This document shows positions 8,608 to 17,411 of a stretch of 64,000 bases of DNA, in pieces. Within the stretch, counting starts at the first letter, position 1. Each line of letters begins with the position of its first letter. The DNA comes from a bacterium. Its GTDB lineage: Bacteria; SAR324; XYD2-FULL-50-16. Where the stretch lies: positions 1 to 64,000 of the forward strand of contig JAHJTV010000030.1 in NCBI GenBank assembly GCA_018829445.1, given 5' to 3'. The notes beneath the pieces are model-generated. The model made no database searches and was not told where the DNA came from. It saw only the letters and a list, made by a program, of their open reading frames with translations. Both the position numbers and the translations under genes were made by a program.

Positions 8608-8666
8608 ACTTGCCAACTCATCCAAAATTGGCTTCAGACTATTCAATTTTGGATGGGTTGGCAAGT
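8608..8666. repeat. Long inverted repeat (23-base arms)
   Basis: The arms at 8608-8630 and 8644-8666 pair over 23 bases with one mismatch. Key bases are ACTTGCCAAC on the left and GTTGGCAAGT on the right, with a 13-base loop. It may be a terminator/attenuator, a REP-like unit or an IS end remnant. Confidence 0.8.
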
Positions 8667-8975
8667 ATCTATAAGCAACCAAAATCCACCATCAATTTAT
8701 GTCATCATGCTAATTCCTCAATGCCTATCAGGTAAGGGCTAGCATTAAATTAGGAACATGTACTCCGTAACGTCCCGGATTTAATGCGGTGAGAGCAATG
8801 TTGATGGTGGATTTGGGGGTTATGGATACATCTCCGGCTTTTTTTGGGGGAAAATGTGATTGTTTTCCAAAAAAAATAGTCTTTGATTGACACAAGTGTT
8901 ACCAATGTACCATGATATGCATGTAACAAAACACCACTCTCTTTTTGAGCATAAACTCTACTATTTAAAACCAAT
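8667..8975. other. Intergenic region before ribbon-helix-helix gene
   Basis: No gene supported. A minus-strand 74-residue frame here (8750-8974) has no recognisable start signal or motif. The region must contain the promoter of the 8976 gene. Confidence 0.4.
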
Positions 8976-9221
8976 ATGAAAATCGATAGAATTCAGACCG
9001 GTATGCGGATTGAGAAACGACTGGTTAAGGTGCTGAAGGCATTAGCTGAGTATCTTGATATTACCCTGGGTGATCTGATAGAGGGCATCGTGCTGCATGC
9101 CTTCGAAGGAAAAGCTCCGTTTAGTAAAGAAACTCAGGCTAAAATTGCTGAAATCAAAAAAATCTATGAACTGAACCTGGATGCATCCCACAGCCATAAG
9201 TTGGTGGAAAAAGAGAATTAA
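8976..9221 (+). CDS. Small ribbon-helix-helix-like protein
   Basis: 81 residues. The stretch TGMRIEKRLVKVLKALAEY followed by LDITLGDLIEGIVLHAF has the strand-helix-helix spacing of CopG/Arc-type DNA-binding proteins. A charged helical tail follows. It ends 11 bases before the MFS transporter gene, so the two are an operon and the small protein may regulate the pump. The ribosome binding site is weak. The family assignment rests on pattern only. Confidence 0.6.
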   Translation: MKIDRIQTGMRIEKRLVKVLKALAEYLDITLGDLIEGIVLHAFEGKAPFSKETQAKIAEIKKIYELNLDASHSHKLVEKEN

Positions 9222-9232
9222 ATGGAGAAATT

Positions 9233-10459
9233 ATGGGAATTAATAAAAACCTGTCCATCCTTTTAAGCGGGCAACTTATCTCCCAAATCGGAGATAAATT
9301 CTATCTACTGGCGCTTTCCTATTGGATTCTGGAGTCAACCGGATCAGCGACCATGATGGGTGTTGTGCTTTTTTGTACCATATTTCCCGAGACTGTTATC
9401 AGCTTGGTTGCCGGTGCCTTTGTGGATAGATTTAATCGAAAATGGATTATCGTCGGTACGGATTTTTTCAGGGGATTGATTGTTCTGACCCTGGGTGTAC
9501 TATTCTATTTTGACTCTCTGAACCTGGTTGTTATCCTCCTCGCCCAGGTGTTGCTGTCTGTTAATGCGGCTTTTTTTAATCCGGCTATTCCCGCTGTTAT
9601 TCCGCAAATCGTACGTGAGGATCAATTAAGCAAAGCCAATTCGCAGACACAGCTGATCAGAGGGATTTCCATGATAGCAGGCCCCGTGTTGGGCGGTCTA
9701 TCGGTTGCCGTCTTCGGATACCTGTTTGTTTTCCTCTTTAATGCGGCTTCATTTTTGATCTCTTCCTTTTTTGAACTTTTTCTAAAGCTTCCTTCCCCGG
9801 GAGAAAGCCAATCAAAAACAACCCTGATTGAAGATATCAAAGAGGGGTACCGTTTCATACTGGTCGACCGCCAATTGATCGCTCTGATTGCAACCATTGC
9901 CGTTATTCACTTTTTCGTAGGTGCCATTCATACCATTACCCCAGTATTCGCGTCCCAATTAGCTGGTAACGGGGCGAAAAATCTCGGGTTCTTACAAACA
10001 TCCTTCGGCATGGGTATGGTTATGGTTTCCCTTGTTTTTGGTTTTGTGAAAGGGATGGAAAACCGAGAGCGGAAAATACTGTTTGCATCGATTTTTATGG
10101 TCGGATTGGTAAATATGATAATTTCGTTTTTCTATTATCTGGGTTTAAACAAAGCTACGTACCATCTTATCCCTTTTTTTTGCTACGGCGGTTTTATCAT
10201 CCTGGCGGTTACCAGCTTTAGAACCTTGATACAAAAGAGCATTCCCAATCGTATGGCTGGGAGGGTTTTTGGGGTGACATTTTCCGCAGGTGACGTTTCC
10301 ATTCCACTGGCAATGCTGCTATTCGGCTTCCTCCTGGACCGGTTCAGCATGATTGCCTTGCTCGCTGTCTCCGGAATCTGCTTGATGATATTCTGTCTGG
10401 TCGTTATCGGACAGACCCGAAAAAAGTCCGCTGTTGAGGCTGGTGAAGTAGTTGCCTAG
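9233..10459 (+). CDS. MFS efflux transporter (MFS_3, macrolide-efflux-like)
   Basis: Integral inner-membrane protein of 408 residues with 10-12 hydrophobic segments. It has the LSGQLISQIGDKFYLLAL start and the GAFVDRFNRKWIIVGTD loop between helices 2 and 3 that mark the MefA/EntS-like MFS group. It probably exports a small amphiphilic compound by proton antiport. ATG is preceded by GGAGAAATT. Second gene of a pair with the ribbon-helix-helix protein and followed by a terminator hairpin at 10504. Confidence 0.88.
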   Translation: MGINKNLSILLSGQLISQIGDKFYLLALSYWILESTGSATMMGVVLFCTIFPETVISLVAGAFVDRFNRKWIIVGTDFFRGLIVLTLGVLFYFDSLNLVVILLAQVLLSVNAAFFNPAIPAVIPQIVREDQLSKANSQTQLIRGISMIAGPVLGGLSVAVFGYLFVFLFNAASFLISSFFELFLKLPSPGESQSKTTLIEDIKEGYRFILVDRQLIALIATIAVIHFFVGAIHTITPVFASQLAGNGAKNLGFLQTSFGMGMVMVSLVFGFVKGMENRERKILFASIFMVGLVNMIISFFYYLGLNKATYHLIPFFCYGGFIILAVTSFRTLIQKSIPNRMAGRVFGVTFSAGDVSIPLAMLLFGFLLDRFSMIALLAVSGICLMIFCLVVIGQTRKKSAVEAGEVVA

Positions 10460-10503
10460 CCTCATGCCCCCCCCCATTCTGTGTGTGATCACGGATTGAA
10501 AAA

Positions 10504-10530
10504 AGGGGACATGTATCGATTGCATGTCCT
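10504..10530 (+). terminator. Terminator hairpin after MFS gene
   Basis: AGGGGACATG and CATGTCCT arms around a 9-base loop, 45 bases past the MFS stop, then a short T-rich stretch. Confidence 0.6.
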
Positions 10531-10613
10531 CATGTTTTAAACCTGGTTACGATGTATTTACCGCTCATATACCATTGAAATCTCTTCTGATAACTGTGTG
10601 TCCGGAAATATTT

Positions 10614-10687
10614 TTAACTGTGGGTTAATTTTGCCATTGCCATTATATTAACTGTGAGTTAAAACATAATTATTAACTCACAGTTAA
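10614..10687. promoter_or_regulatory. Three palindromic operators TTAACT-N3-AGTTAA
   Basis: TTAACTGTGGGTTAA (10614-10628), TTAACTGTGAGTTAA (10648-10662) and its exact reverse complement (10673-10687) lie 65-135 bases before the 126-residue gene. Two further copies precede the XRE gene. The spacing suggests cooperative binding of a dimeric repressor, most likely that XRE protein. Confidence 0.65.
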
Positions 10688-10750
10688 TAACTGAGAACAT
10701 ATCAACCGAAGGGAATATCAACATCAAGTTTAGTAAAAAAGGGAGGAATC

Positions 10751-11131
10751 ATGACAAAAAACTCGTATGTGGCAGGGCAATCCGCCCTTGAACAATTTCA
10801 CCCCGTGGAGCAGAACAGGGGAGTTATCCAAAAAACAGAACAATCGATTATTCAAGATAACAGATCAAAAAACCAATCCGATCTGGTCAGACCAGAATCC
10901 TTTAATTCCGCGGTCAAAGAGGATGAATCGGCTGTAAAAGACTCAAGATGGGTTATCATGATAATAGAAAGATCCAAGTCATCTATCGGTAAAATCAAAA
11001 ATTTTCAAAACCGATGGCTAAAAAAAAGGGATTATTTTTACTATAAAGAGCAGAGGCATTCTGAACTTGAGGATGAAAAGCGAAGGAGTTGGCCTGATCT
11101 TTACATTCCACGGGATTATACTAACAGGTAA
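10751..11131 (+). CDS. Hypothetical protein of the XRE operator unit
   Basis: 126 residues; ATG is preceded by GGGAGGAATC, a strong ribosome binding site. The protein is polar, with a Gln/Asn/Ser-rich N-terminal half and a basic, aromatic C-terminal half (KKRDYFYYKEQRHSELEDEKRR). There is one short hydrophobic patch (WVIMIIE) and no signal peptide or known domain. It sits directly behind three TTAACT palindromes, so it is probably tightly controlled. Function unknown. Confidence 0.6.
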   Translation: MTKNSYVAGQSALEQFHPVEQNRGVIQKTEQSIIQDNRSKNQSDLVRPESFNSAVKEDESAVKDSRWVIMIIERSKSSIGKIKNFQNRWLKKRDYFYYKEQRHSELEDEKRRSWPDLYIPRDYTNR

Positions 11132-11253
11132 TATCCATGGATCAGACTCGCTTGTAATCCTGTTAAGGTACAAAATCGTAGAGAATTGCAGCAGAGAATT
11201 CGAAGGGTCTGTTTTGGTGGATTTTTTAAATTTTTGAGAAATAATCGGGAAAA

Positions 11254-11303
11254 GTCACTGTGAGTTAAATTTTACACTTGCATTTTTTTTTACTGCTGGT
11301 TAA
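11254..11303. promoter_or_regulatory. Two further TTAACT-type operators before XRE gene
   Basis: GTCACTGTGAGTTAA (11254-11268) and TTTACTGCTGGTTAA (11289-11303) are diverged copies of the palindromes at 10614-10687. They lie 40-90 bases before the XRE start, which suggests autoregulation with weaker sites. Confidence 0.55.
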
Positions 11304-11342
11304 ATTCAGCTATTGTTTTTTTAAATTAATTCAAAATCTAAG

Positions 11343-11684
11343 ATGAAAAGTAAAAAGCAACCGGAACCGAACAACTTGGAATATGCCCAGGCGATGGGAA
11401 CCGTTCTTCGAGAAGAGCGGAAAATGCAAGGGATCAGTATAGAAGTGGCGGCGAAGGCATTAAATATTACTGCTTCTTACATATCTCAGATTGAAACCGG
11501 TAAAAAGAATCCGACGTTATCGGTTGTAGAGAATTACGCTTCGTTTCTCGGACTCGGCATGTTTGAATTGTCGTTAAGGGTCAAGATTATTCGATCCCCG
11601 GATAAAAGAAGCCTGGAGCGTCTAATCGCGGATCTGTCCGGGAAGATAGACGTCCTGGCGGAACTCAGAAAAAAAAAACCGTGA
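11343..11684 (+). CDS. XRE-family helix-turn-helix regulator
   Basis: 113 residues. The HTH_3 domain spans about 15-70, with TVLREERKMQGISIEVAAKA, LNITASYISQIETGKKNPT and LSVVENYASFLGL, the lambda-repressor-like five-helix pattern. The C-terminal 40 residues are basic and helical (RSLERLIADLSGKI) and may dimerise. It lies behind diverged copies of a palindrome found three times upstream of 10751, so it is the natural candidate to bind them. No toxin partner is recognised. Confidence 0.85.
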   Translation: MKSKKQPEPNNLEYAQAMGTVLREERKMQGISIEVAAKALNITASYISQIETGKKNPTLSVVENYASFLGLGMFELSLRVKIIRSPDKRSLERLIADLSGKIDVLAELRKKKP

Positions 11685-11982
11685 ATTATTATTTGTCGGA
11701 TGTGGAGGGTGAGCTCCTGCAGAATTTGCCACTCCCAGTTAATCAAGCTTCATGGCCGAAAGGGATTGTCGCAGGAGGCCGTGAAATTCAATCCAAAAAT
11801 TTTATTTAGAGGAGATAAAATGATTTTTTACTGTACAAAGGGAAGCATCAATCACTGCCGAAATGGCAGTACAGGAATGATGCGAAGAGCCGGCACTGAT
11901 CCGTTAGTAATAATACGAAACTGGATCGAAAACTTCTTTGTGGTACAACGAAAGCGAAAACTATTAATCAAAGGTATTTGGA

Positions 11983-12264
11983 ATGGAGAACTTATATTTA
12001 AGATTGGAACAGCTTTTGGAGGACTTTGTTGCAGGCTTCCTAGGTAAAATCCTGAAAACAGGAGTAAGTGAATCAGAACGACTCCTTCCTAACGAATTAA
12101 ACGCACAATACATCGACTATTTGAATAGATTTCAAACCATACAGACAAGTATTGAACGTTTTGCACCTTCATCCAAGGAAGAAGCACTTCTTAGAAGCCG
12201 CGCATTAGCAGTATTGAAATCCTCCTCTGAAAATATTATCAATACGTTTTCCTTTGAGGGGTAA
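11983..12264 (+). CDS. Small hypothetical helical protein
   Basis: 93 residues, helical (LYLRLEQLLEDFVAGFLGKIL), no known motif. The stop codon lies inside a strong terminator-like hairpin (12256-12293), which supports it being the last gene of the XRE unit. The ribosome binding site is weak. An overlapping frame at 11700-12047 has atypical composition and is not called. Confidence 0.45.
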   Translation: MENLYLRLEQLLEDFVAGFLGKILKTGVSESERLLPNELNAQYIDYLNRFQTIQTSIERFAPSSKEEALLRSRALAVLKSSSENIINTFSFEG

Positions 12265-12293
12265 TAATTTGAATTATTTGATTATTACCCCTC
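12256..12293. terminator. Terminator hairpin overlapping stop codon
   Basis: GAGGGGTAATAAT (12256-12268) and ATTATTACCCCTC (12281-12293) are perfect 13-base arms with a 12-base loop. It separates the XRE unit from the convergent hydrolase gene. Confidence 0.75.
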
Positions 12294-12356
12294 ATGGGGT
12301 ATTAAATTTCAGAATCTCAGTATCAATCAAAACTCAAGAACCTTATCTCGGGACTG

Positions 12357-13787
12357 TCAGTACTTGTTTCCCAGGAAGAGTTTTATCACCGTATGAACAT
12401 AGATGCTCTGGTAAGGGCTGTCCACCTGGCTTACTGAAAAGAGAACGGTACTTTTAAACTCCGATTCCAGAGAAGAGTCCTGTCCCTGCAGATAACTGCC
12501 CGCAATGTCAAGGTCACTGTTATTGGTCTTAATGGCGGTATTGCCGTATACAGACACCCCGGTCAGGCGCAGAATCGAATTCTTGACATAGATTCCAGTC
12601 TGTTGTGATCGAATCACGCTGTTTTTTATGTTGACGTTGGAGTTGTCGATTATTATCCGGTTTGCAGTCGTATTTTCAATGTTTACATAATTACTGTCTT
12701 TTATTTCCAGGAGATCAAAGTCGCCCTGAATAATTATGCCATTGCCCTTAACCACCTCTTTATTGGCACGGTTGCTCGATAGAAACGGTTTCTGCCTTAT
12801 CTTGTCAAAGGGTTTGATCTCTCCTTGTGCCAGGGATTTGAGCAGGATTCTTCTAAAGGTGGCGGGATCTTCCAGCATGGGACTGTGTTCCAAGCCGGGG
12901 AGTACAGCCAAATATGATTTCTGGATATTTGTCGCCAGTAAAAACCCGGTTCTCAGCGGAGCAATCGGATCCTTTTCTCCCCAGATTATGTAGGTTGGTG
13001 CTTTTACTTTTCCCAGGATTCGGCTGAAATCAGTGTGAATCATCGCCATGGCTGAGATGCGGATAGGATCGCCACTAAGCGCTTTTTCCCTGAAGAGTTT
13101 AATGTTAAGGGTACTACTCATATCATCGGGCATCAGGCTGCTGTCGAAACTTTCAATGGTGGAATTCATCAGGTATTTTAAAGACGAGATGGGACCTTCC
13201 AGCAGGTCTTTATTGCCGACTTTCAGCTCTCCGGAAATCAAGCCGTCCAGCATGTTCTTGGTAAAGGCAGCCCTGTGTAAAATCCCGGCGGCATCCACGA
13301 GAATCAATCGATCAAGCGAATCCGGGTACATCCCTGCAAAATAAAGGCTGATTGCACCTCCCATGGAATGCCCGATTACGTATACCGGTGCTGTTGTATA
13401 GGTATCGATAAACCACTTCAGGAACCGGGCATAGTTTTCGGGCGAATAAAGCTCGTTTTTCTGCTCGGATCGACCAAAACCGGGGAAATCAAAGGCGTAA
13501 ACGCGATAGGATTCAGCCAGATACTTGATATCTTCGTCCCATATCTTGGCTCCAAGATCACCGGTTCCATGGCATAGGACCAGGCTGAGTCTGTTTTTAC
13601 TGCCGTGTTCTTCAAAGTAAAAGGTTCCCCCGAAAATAGGCTCATCTTCATATCGTCCCAATTCTAGTGCTGACAGGATATCCCATTGGAACATCACTGC
13701 CAGTAACAGGGCAATTATGCTCATTTTTCTCATTTTTTCCTTTAAGACAAACAGTTTATTCTTTGTATTGAGTTTGGTACGAATCAT
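12357..13787 (-). CDS. Alpha/beta hydrolase fused to a beta-helix-like domain
   Basis: 476 residues. A basic start and hydrophobic segment (about 22-40) look like a signal peptide or anchor. The hydrolase domain (about 55-325) has GHSMGG with Ser141, GEKDP with Asp273 and GLEHSP with His301. Residues 345-435 change character to short repeats rich in Asn, Val and Ile (DFDLLEIKDSNYVNIENTT, NSNVNIKNSVI, NSDLDIAGSYL), the look of a right-handed parallel beta-helix. This tail is unusual on such a hydrolase. The first ATG has AGGAG at good spacing; Met19 is an alternative start. Substrate unknown; probably acts outside the cytoplasm. Confidence 0.75.
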   Translation of the reverse strand: MIRTKLNTKNKLFVLKEKMRKMSIIALLLAVMFQWDILSALELGRYEDEPIFGGTFYFEEHGSKNRLSLVLCHGTGDLGAKIWDEDIKYLAESYRVYAFDFPGFGRSEQKNELYSPENYARFLKWFIDTYTTAPVYVIGHSMGGAISLYFAGMYPDSLDRLILVDAAGILHRAAFTKNMLDGLISGELKVGNKDLLEGPISSLKYLMNSTIESFDSSLMPDDMSSTLNIKLFREKALSGDPIRISAMAMIHTDFSRILGKVKAPTYIIWGEKDPIAPLRTGFLLATNIQKSYLAVLPGLEHSPMLEDPATFRRILLKSLAQGEIKPFDKIRQKPFLSSNRANKEVVKGNGIIIQGDFDLLEIKDSNYVNIENTTANRIIIDNSNVNIKNSVIRSQQTGIYVKNSILRLTGVSVYGNTAIKTNNSDLDIAGSYLQGQDSSLESEFKSTVLFSVSQVDSPYQSIYVHTVIKLFLGNKY

Positions 13788-13972
13788 TCAGAATCTCCTG
13801 CAATTTGAAGAATAATGGCCCAAACGTATCTTCTTTTGCCAAAAATTGTCGGTAATGCCCTTATAATACAATAAAAACCAGTTATCAGGCACTGATTATG
13901 CACATTCGGTGAGAAATATTAGCAACGTAATTCTACCATATGATTTAACAGTCTATTTACTCTTGATCAATC

Positions 13973-15361
13973 ATGAACTCGTCTGATACCGAATCTTTCT
14001 ATAACGTGAGAATAATCGGGTTGTTAGGCCTCGCTGTATTGTTATGCTTGGGCACTCTTGTCTTTAGGGCATTTTATGGATGCTCGACAAAAATACATAG
14101 CTGTCTGGTGGTTCTGACCGCCACTCTCACTATAGCCTTTCTGCTGCTGGGCTGGCGGTTGCTGGTTAGAGAGATTGGGCGCTTAAAAACTGCGGAGGAA
14201 AGCATAAGCGAGAAGGAGAAGCGATTCCGCAGGATTCTGGAGAGCATCGAAGAAGCCTATTATGAGGTTGATCTGGCCGGAAACTTCACGTTTTTCAATC
14301 AATCCATGACCAAGATACTGGGGTATTCCAGGGATGAGCTGATGAATATGAATTACAGGCAGTATACCGACAACGTCAATAGAAAACAGGTTTTTGAACG
14401 ATTTAACAGAACATTTCGAACCGGTGAGTCGGTCAAAACCCACAGTTGGGAAGCGATTACAAAACAGGGAGAAAGAAGGTTCATGGAGGGGTCCATTCAG
14501 TTGAACAGGGATACGAAAGGAGATGTGATCGGCTTTTTGGGTATTATCAGGGATATCACCGAAAGAAAAAAAACAGAGGCTGCCCTGGAATTAGCTCAAG
14601 AGGAGCTGGAAGATAAAATCGAAGAACGAACTGCCGAATTGAGGATTGCCAAGGAGAAAGCAGAGACTGCAAATCAATCAAAAAGTGAGTTCCTGGCAAA
14701 TATCAGTCACGAATTGCGAACTCCCATGCACGCAATTTTGAGCTACTCCAAATTTGGTATTAAAAAAATAGATATCCGGTCCAGAAAACAGCTATTAAAA
14801 TATTTCATAAATATCAACATCAGCGGTAAAAGATTATTGCTTCTGCTGGATGGATTGTTTGATCTCTCCAGACTGCAGGCAAACAAAATGGAATATAATA
14901 TTGAGCCAAATAACCTGAGATCCGTGTTTGAGGAGATTGAAGATGAGTTTTCCGTTATGTTACGGGAGAGGGATTTAATGTTGAAAATTCGCGATAATGA
15001 GGATGTGATCGTTCCCTTCGATAAGGACAGGTTGCTGCAGGTAGCATCAAATGTTTTGAATAATGCTATTAAATTTGCAAGGGATCGGTCGGTAATCGAT
15101 GTCAGGTTTTCATCGACTAAAAGACGGGTGACGGTAAGTGTTGTCAATGAAGGTATCCCAATTCCGAACGACGAACTGGAGATGATATTCGAACCCTTCA
15201 TGCAGGGTTCTAAAACAAAAACCGGAGCCGGAGGTACAGGGTTGGGACTTCCCATCTGTAAACAGATTATCAAAGATCACGGAGGGAAAATTTGGGCGGT
15301 TTCCAATCCGGAAGGTGCTACGATCAAATTCTTTCTGCCGAAACCTGATCTTAAAACCTGA
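13973..15361 (+). CDS. PAS-domain sensor histidine kinase
   Basis: 462 residues. Two membrane segments (about 12-33 and 42-62) enclose a very short loop. A PAS domain (84-200) ends in the PAC-like FLGIIRDITERKK. A coiled-coil linker follows, then HisKA with SHELRTPMH (His246) and the ATPase domain with the NNAIKFA N-box and GTGLGLPICKQI G-box. It should autophosphorylate and pass phosphate to a response regulator. No regulator gene is adjacent, so it is an orphan kinase whose signal is probably sensed in the membrane or cytoplasm. Confidence 0.9.
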   Translation: MNSSDTESFYNVRIIGLLGLAVLLCLGTLVFRAFYGCSTKIHSCLVVLTATLTIAFLLLGWRLLVREIGRLKTAEESISEKEKRFRRILESIEEAYYEVDLAGNFTFFNQSMTKILGYSRDELMNMNYRQYTDNVNRKQVFERFNRTFRTGESVKTHSWEAITKQGERRFMEGSIQLNRDTKGDVIGFLGIIRDITERKKTEAALELAQEELEDKIEERTAELRIAKEKAETANQSKSEFLANISHELRTPMHAILSYSKFGIKKIDIRSRKQLLKYFININISGKRLLLLLDGLFDLSRLQANKMEYNIEPNNLRSVFEEIEDEFSVMLRERDLMLKIRDNEDVIVPFDKDRLLQVASNVLNNAIKFARDRSVIDVRFSSTKRRVTVSVVNEGIPIPNDELEMIFEPFMQGSKTKTGAGGTGLGLPICKQIIKDHGGKIWAVSNPEGATIKFFLPKPDLKT

Positions 15362-15560
15362 TCCACAGCTATTTCAAAATTTGTTGCCATAAGCGGCCAA
15401 TTGATCGGTTCATCGCTTTGGTTTATTCTTTTTGATCTCGGAAGTTCAGTTTTTCCCGGGACTTTTCCCCAATATGTTGGTAATAATAGAAAACTAAAGA
15501 AGTTTCCCAATTACCTAAATGGACTGTATTTTATTAATAATCGGACAACTCTAACTGATA

Positions 15561-17387
15561 ATGAAACAGCAAAACTGGAAACCTGCAACGGGACATATTC
15601 AAACAGCATGGGCAGATGATATTGATCCAGCCAATGTGTTACCCGATTATCCCCGCCCCCAACTGGTGCGTAAAGAGTGGATGAATCTCAACGGATTATG
15701 GGACTATGCCATTCAACCGAAAGACCAGCCTGTTCCTTCACGTTATCAGGGGCAAATACTGGTTCCCTTCTGCCTGGAGTCTTCACTTTCAGGAGTGAAA
15801 CGAAAACTGTTCCCGAGCCAGCGGTTGTGGTATCACAGAACTTTTACCATTCCAGCAAAATGGAAAAACAGTTCGATCGTCCTTCATTTTGGTGCCGTGG
15901 ATTGGGAAGCTAAGGTTTATCTGAACCAGAAGTTGGTGGGACAACATACGGGCGGATTTTACCCCTTTTCATTTGATATATCGGGGTTTCTGAAAGAGGG
16001 AGACAATGAACTGATCGTCTCGGTTTGGGACCCGACGGATAGTCACTGGCAGGAGCGAGGAAAACAAGTACTATCACCTAAAGGTATTATGTATACGGCC
16101 GTATCGGGTATCTGGCAGACGGTATGGCTGGAGCCTGTGCACCCCGTCCATATTGAACAGGTAAAAATTACCCCGGATTTTGATAATAGCAGGGTAATGC
16201 TGAAACTGTCTCTGACCGGGGACGAAGAGTGTCAGGCAATTGTTTCCGTTCTTGAACAAGGTAAAGAGGTTAAGACAGAAAAAGGGAGTTCTGCAGATCC
16301 GTTCCTGATAGAACTTCCAAATCCTAGAATCTGGTCTCCTGAATCCCCGTTCTTGTATGATTTGACAATAAAGCTGACAAAGGGGAGAAAGGTCTATGAC
16401 CAGGTCAACAGTTACTTCGGCATAAGGAAGTTTGGCATCGATTTCGATTCCAGTAATATCCCACGATTGTATCTGAACAACCAACCCCTGTTTCATAACG
16501 GTATCCTGGATCAGGGCTACTGGCCGGATGGGTTGTATACGGCTCCTACGGACGAAGCTTTGAAGTTTGATATTGAGCTGGCCAAGAAACTTGGGTTTAA
16601 CACCCTGCGGAAACATATCAAAATAGAACCCGCCAGATGGTATTATCATTGTGATCGTCTGGGAATGATCGTGTGGCAGGATATGATCAATGGCGGTACT
16701 GCCATTAACCCCTTTGCCGCCGGCGTACTACCCTTTTTGGGTGTTCATCTGAATGACAATCGTCTGCTCGGGCGTTTTGGTCGCAACAGTATTGCATCCC
16801 GCATCAATTTTCGAAAAGAGATCAAAGAGATGATCGATTGTCTCTATAACTTTCCCTGTATCGGTGTCTGGGTGCCTTTTAATGAATCCTGGGGACAGTT
16901 CAACGCAAAACAGACGGCAGACTGGGTTAAGGAACAGGACCCCACTCGTATTGTGGACCATGCCAGTGGATGGCATGACCAGGGGGGCGGAGATCTGGTG
17001 AATCTTCATACCTATTTCAAACAACTGAAATTGCCAAAACGGAAAGATGAACGTGTGATGGTTATCTCCGAATTCGGAGGATATAGCTTATCGATACCGG
17101 GGCATGTCTGGAACAAGGAGATTGTGTTCGGGTATAAGAAGTTTGAAACTTTAGAAGCGTTCGCCAATGCCTTTCGAAAACTGATACATGCGCAGGTAAA
17201 GCCGCTGATTGCAGAAGGTTTGAGTGCAATTATCTACACTCAACTGACCGATGTTGAAGTTGAGACCAACGGGTTGATCACTTACGATCGTGACATCCTT
17301 AAGATCAAAGAGGAGATCATCAGGCAGGTTAACCAGGATCTCCAACGGGAAATAAATAAAGTGTTGGAAATAAAATCTTCTGAGTGA
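15561..17387 (+). CDS. Glycoside hydrolase family 2 (beta-glycosidase)
   Basis: 608 residues, retaining beta-galactosidase/beta-glucuronidase type. The N-terminal sugar-binding jelly roll (about 35-195) holds the LWYHRTFTIP and FDISGFLKEGDNELIVSVWD strands. An Ig-like domain (about 195-295) and a TIM barrel (about 300-595) follow. The acid/base is Glu442 in WVPFNESWGQF and the nucleophile Glu504 in VISEFGGYS. No signal peptide is evident, so it is probably cytoplasmic. Sugar specificity cannot be read from sequence. It stands between the kinase and the envelope genes without obvious partners. Confidence 0.88.
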   Translation: MKQQNWKPATGHIQTAWADDIDPANVLPDYPRPQLVRKEWMNLNGLWDYAIQPKDQPVPSRYQGQILVPFCLESSLSGVKRKLFPSQRLWYHRTFTIPAKWKNSSIVLHFGAVDWEAKVYLNQKLVGQHTGGFYPFSFDISGFLKEGDNELIVSVWDPTDSHWQERGKQVLSPKGIMYTAVSGIWQTVWLEPVHPVHIEQVKITPDFDNSRVMLKLSLTGDEECQAIVSVLEQGKEVKTEKGSSADPFLIELPNPRIWSPESPFLYDLTIKLTKGRKVYDQVNSYFGIRKFGIDFDSSNIPRLYLNNQPLFHNGILDQGYWPDGLYTAPTDEALKFDIELAKKLGFNTLRKHIKIEPARWYYHCDRLGMIVWQDMINGGTAINPFAAGVLPFLGVHLNDNRLLGRFGRNSIASRINFRKEIKEMIDCLYNFPCIGVWVPFNESWGQFNAKQTADWVKEQDPTRIVDHASGWHDQGGGDLVNLHTYFKQLKLPKRKDERVMVISEFGGYSLSIPGHVWNKEIVFGYKKFETLEAFANAFRKLIHAQVKPLIAEGLSAIIYTQLTDVEVETNGLITYDRDILKIKEEIIRQVNQDLQREINKVLEIKSSE

Positions 17388-17411
17388 TCTCTTTCTTTTC
17401 ACATTATAACT

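Noticed and set aside
8750..8974. Minus-strand 74-residue frame
   Set aside because: No ribosome binding site, no motif, and odd composition; probably noncoding leader of the downstream gene.
11700..12047. 115-residue frame after the XRE gene
   Set aside because: Overlaps the better-supported 11983 frame; cysteine- and arginine-rich sequence looks unlike protein and no start signal is seen.
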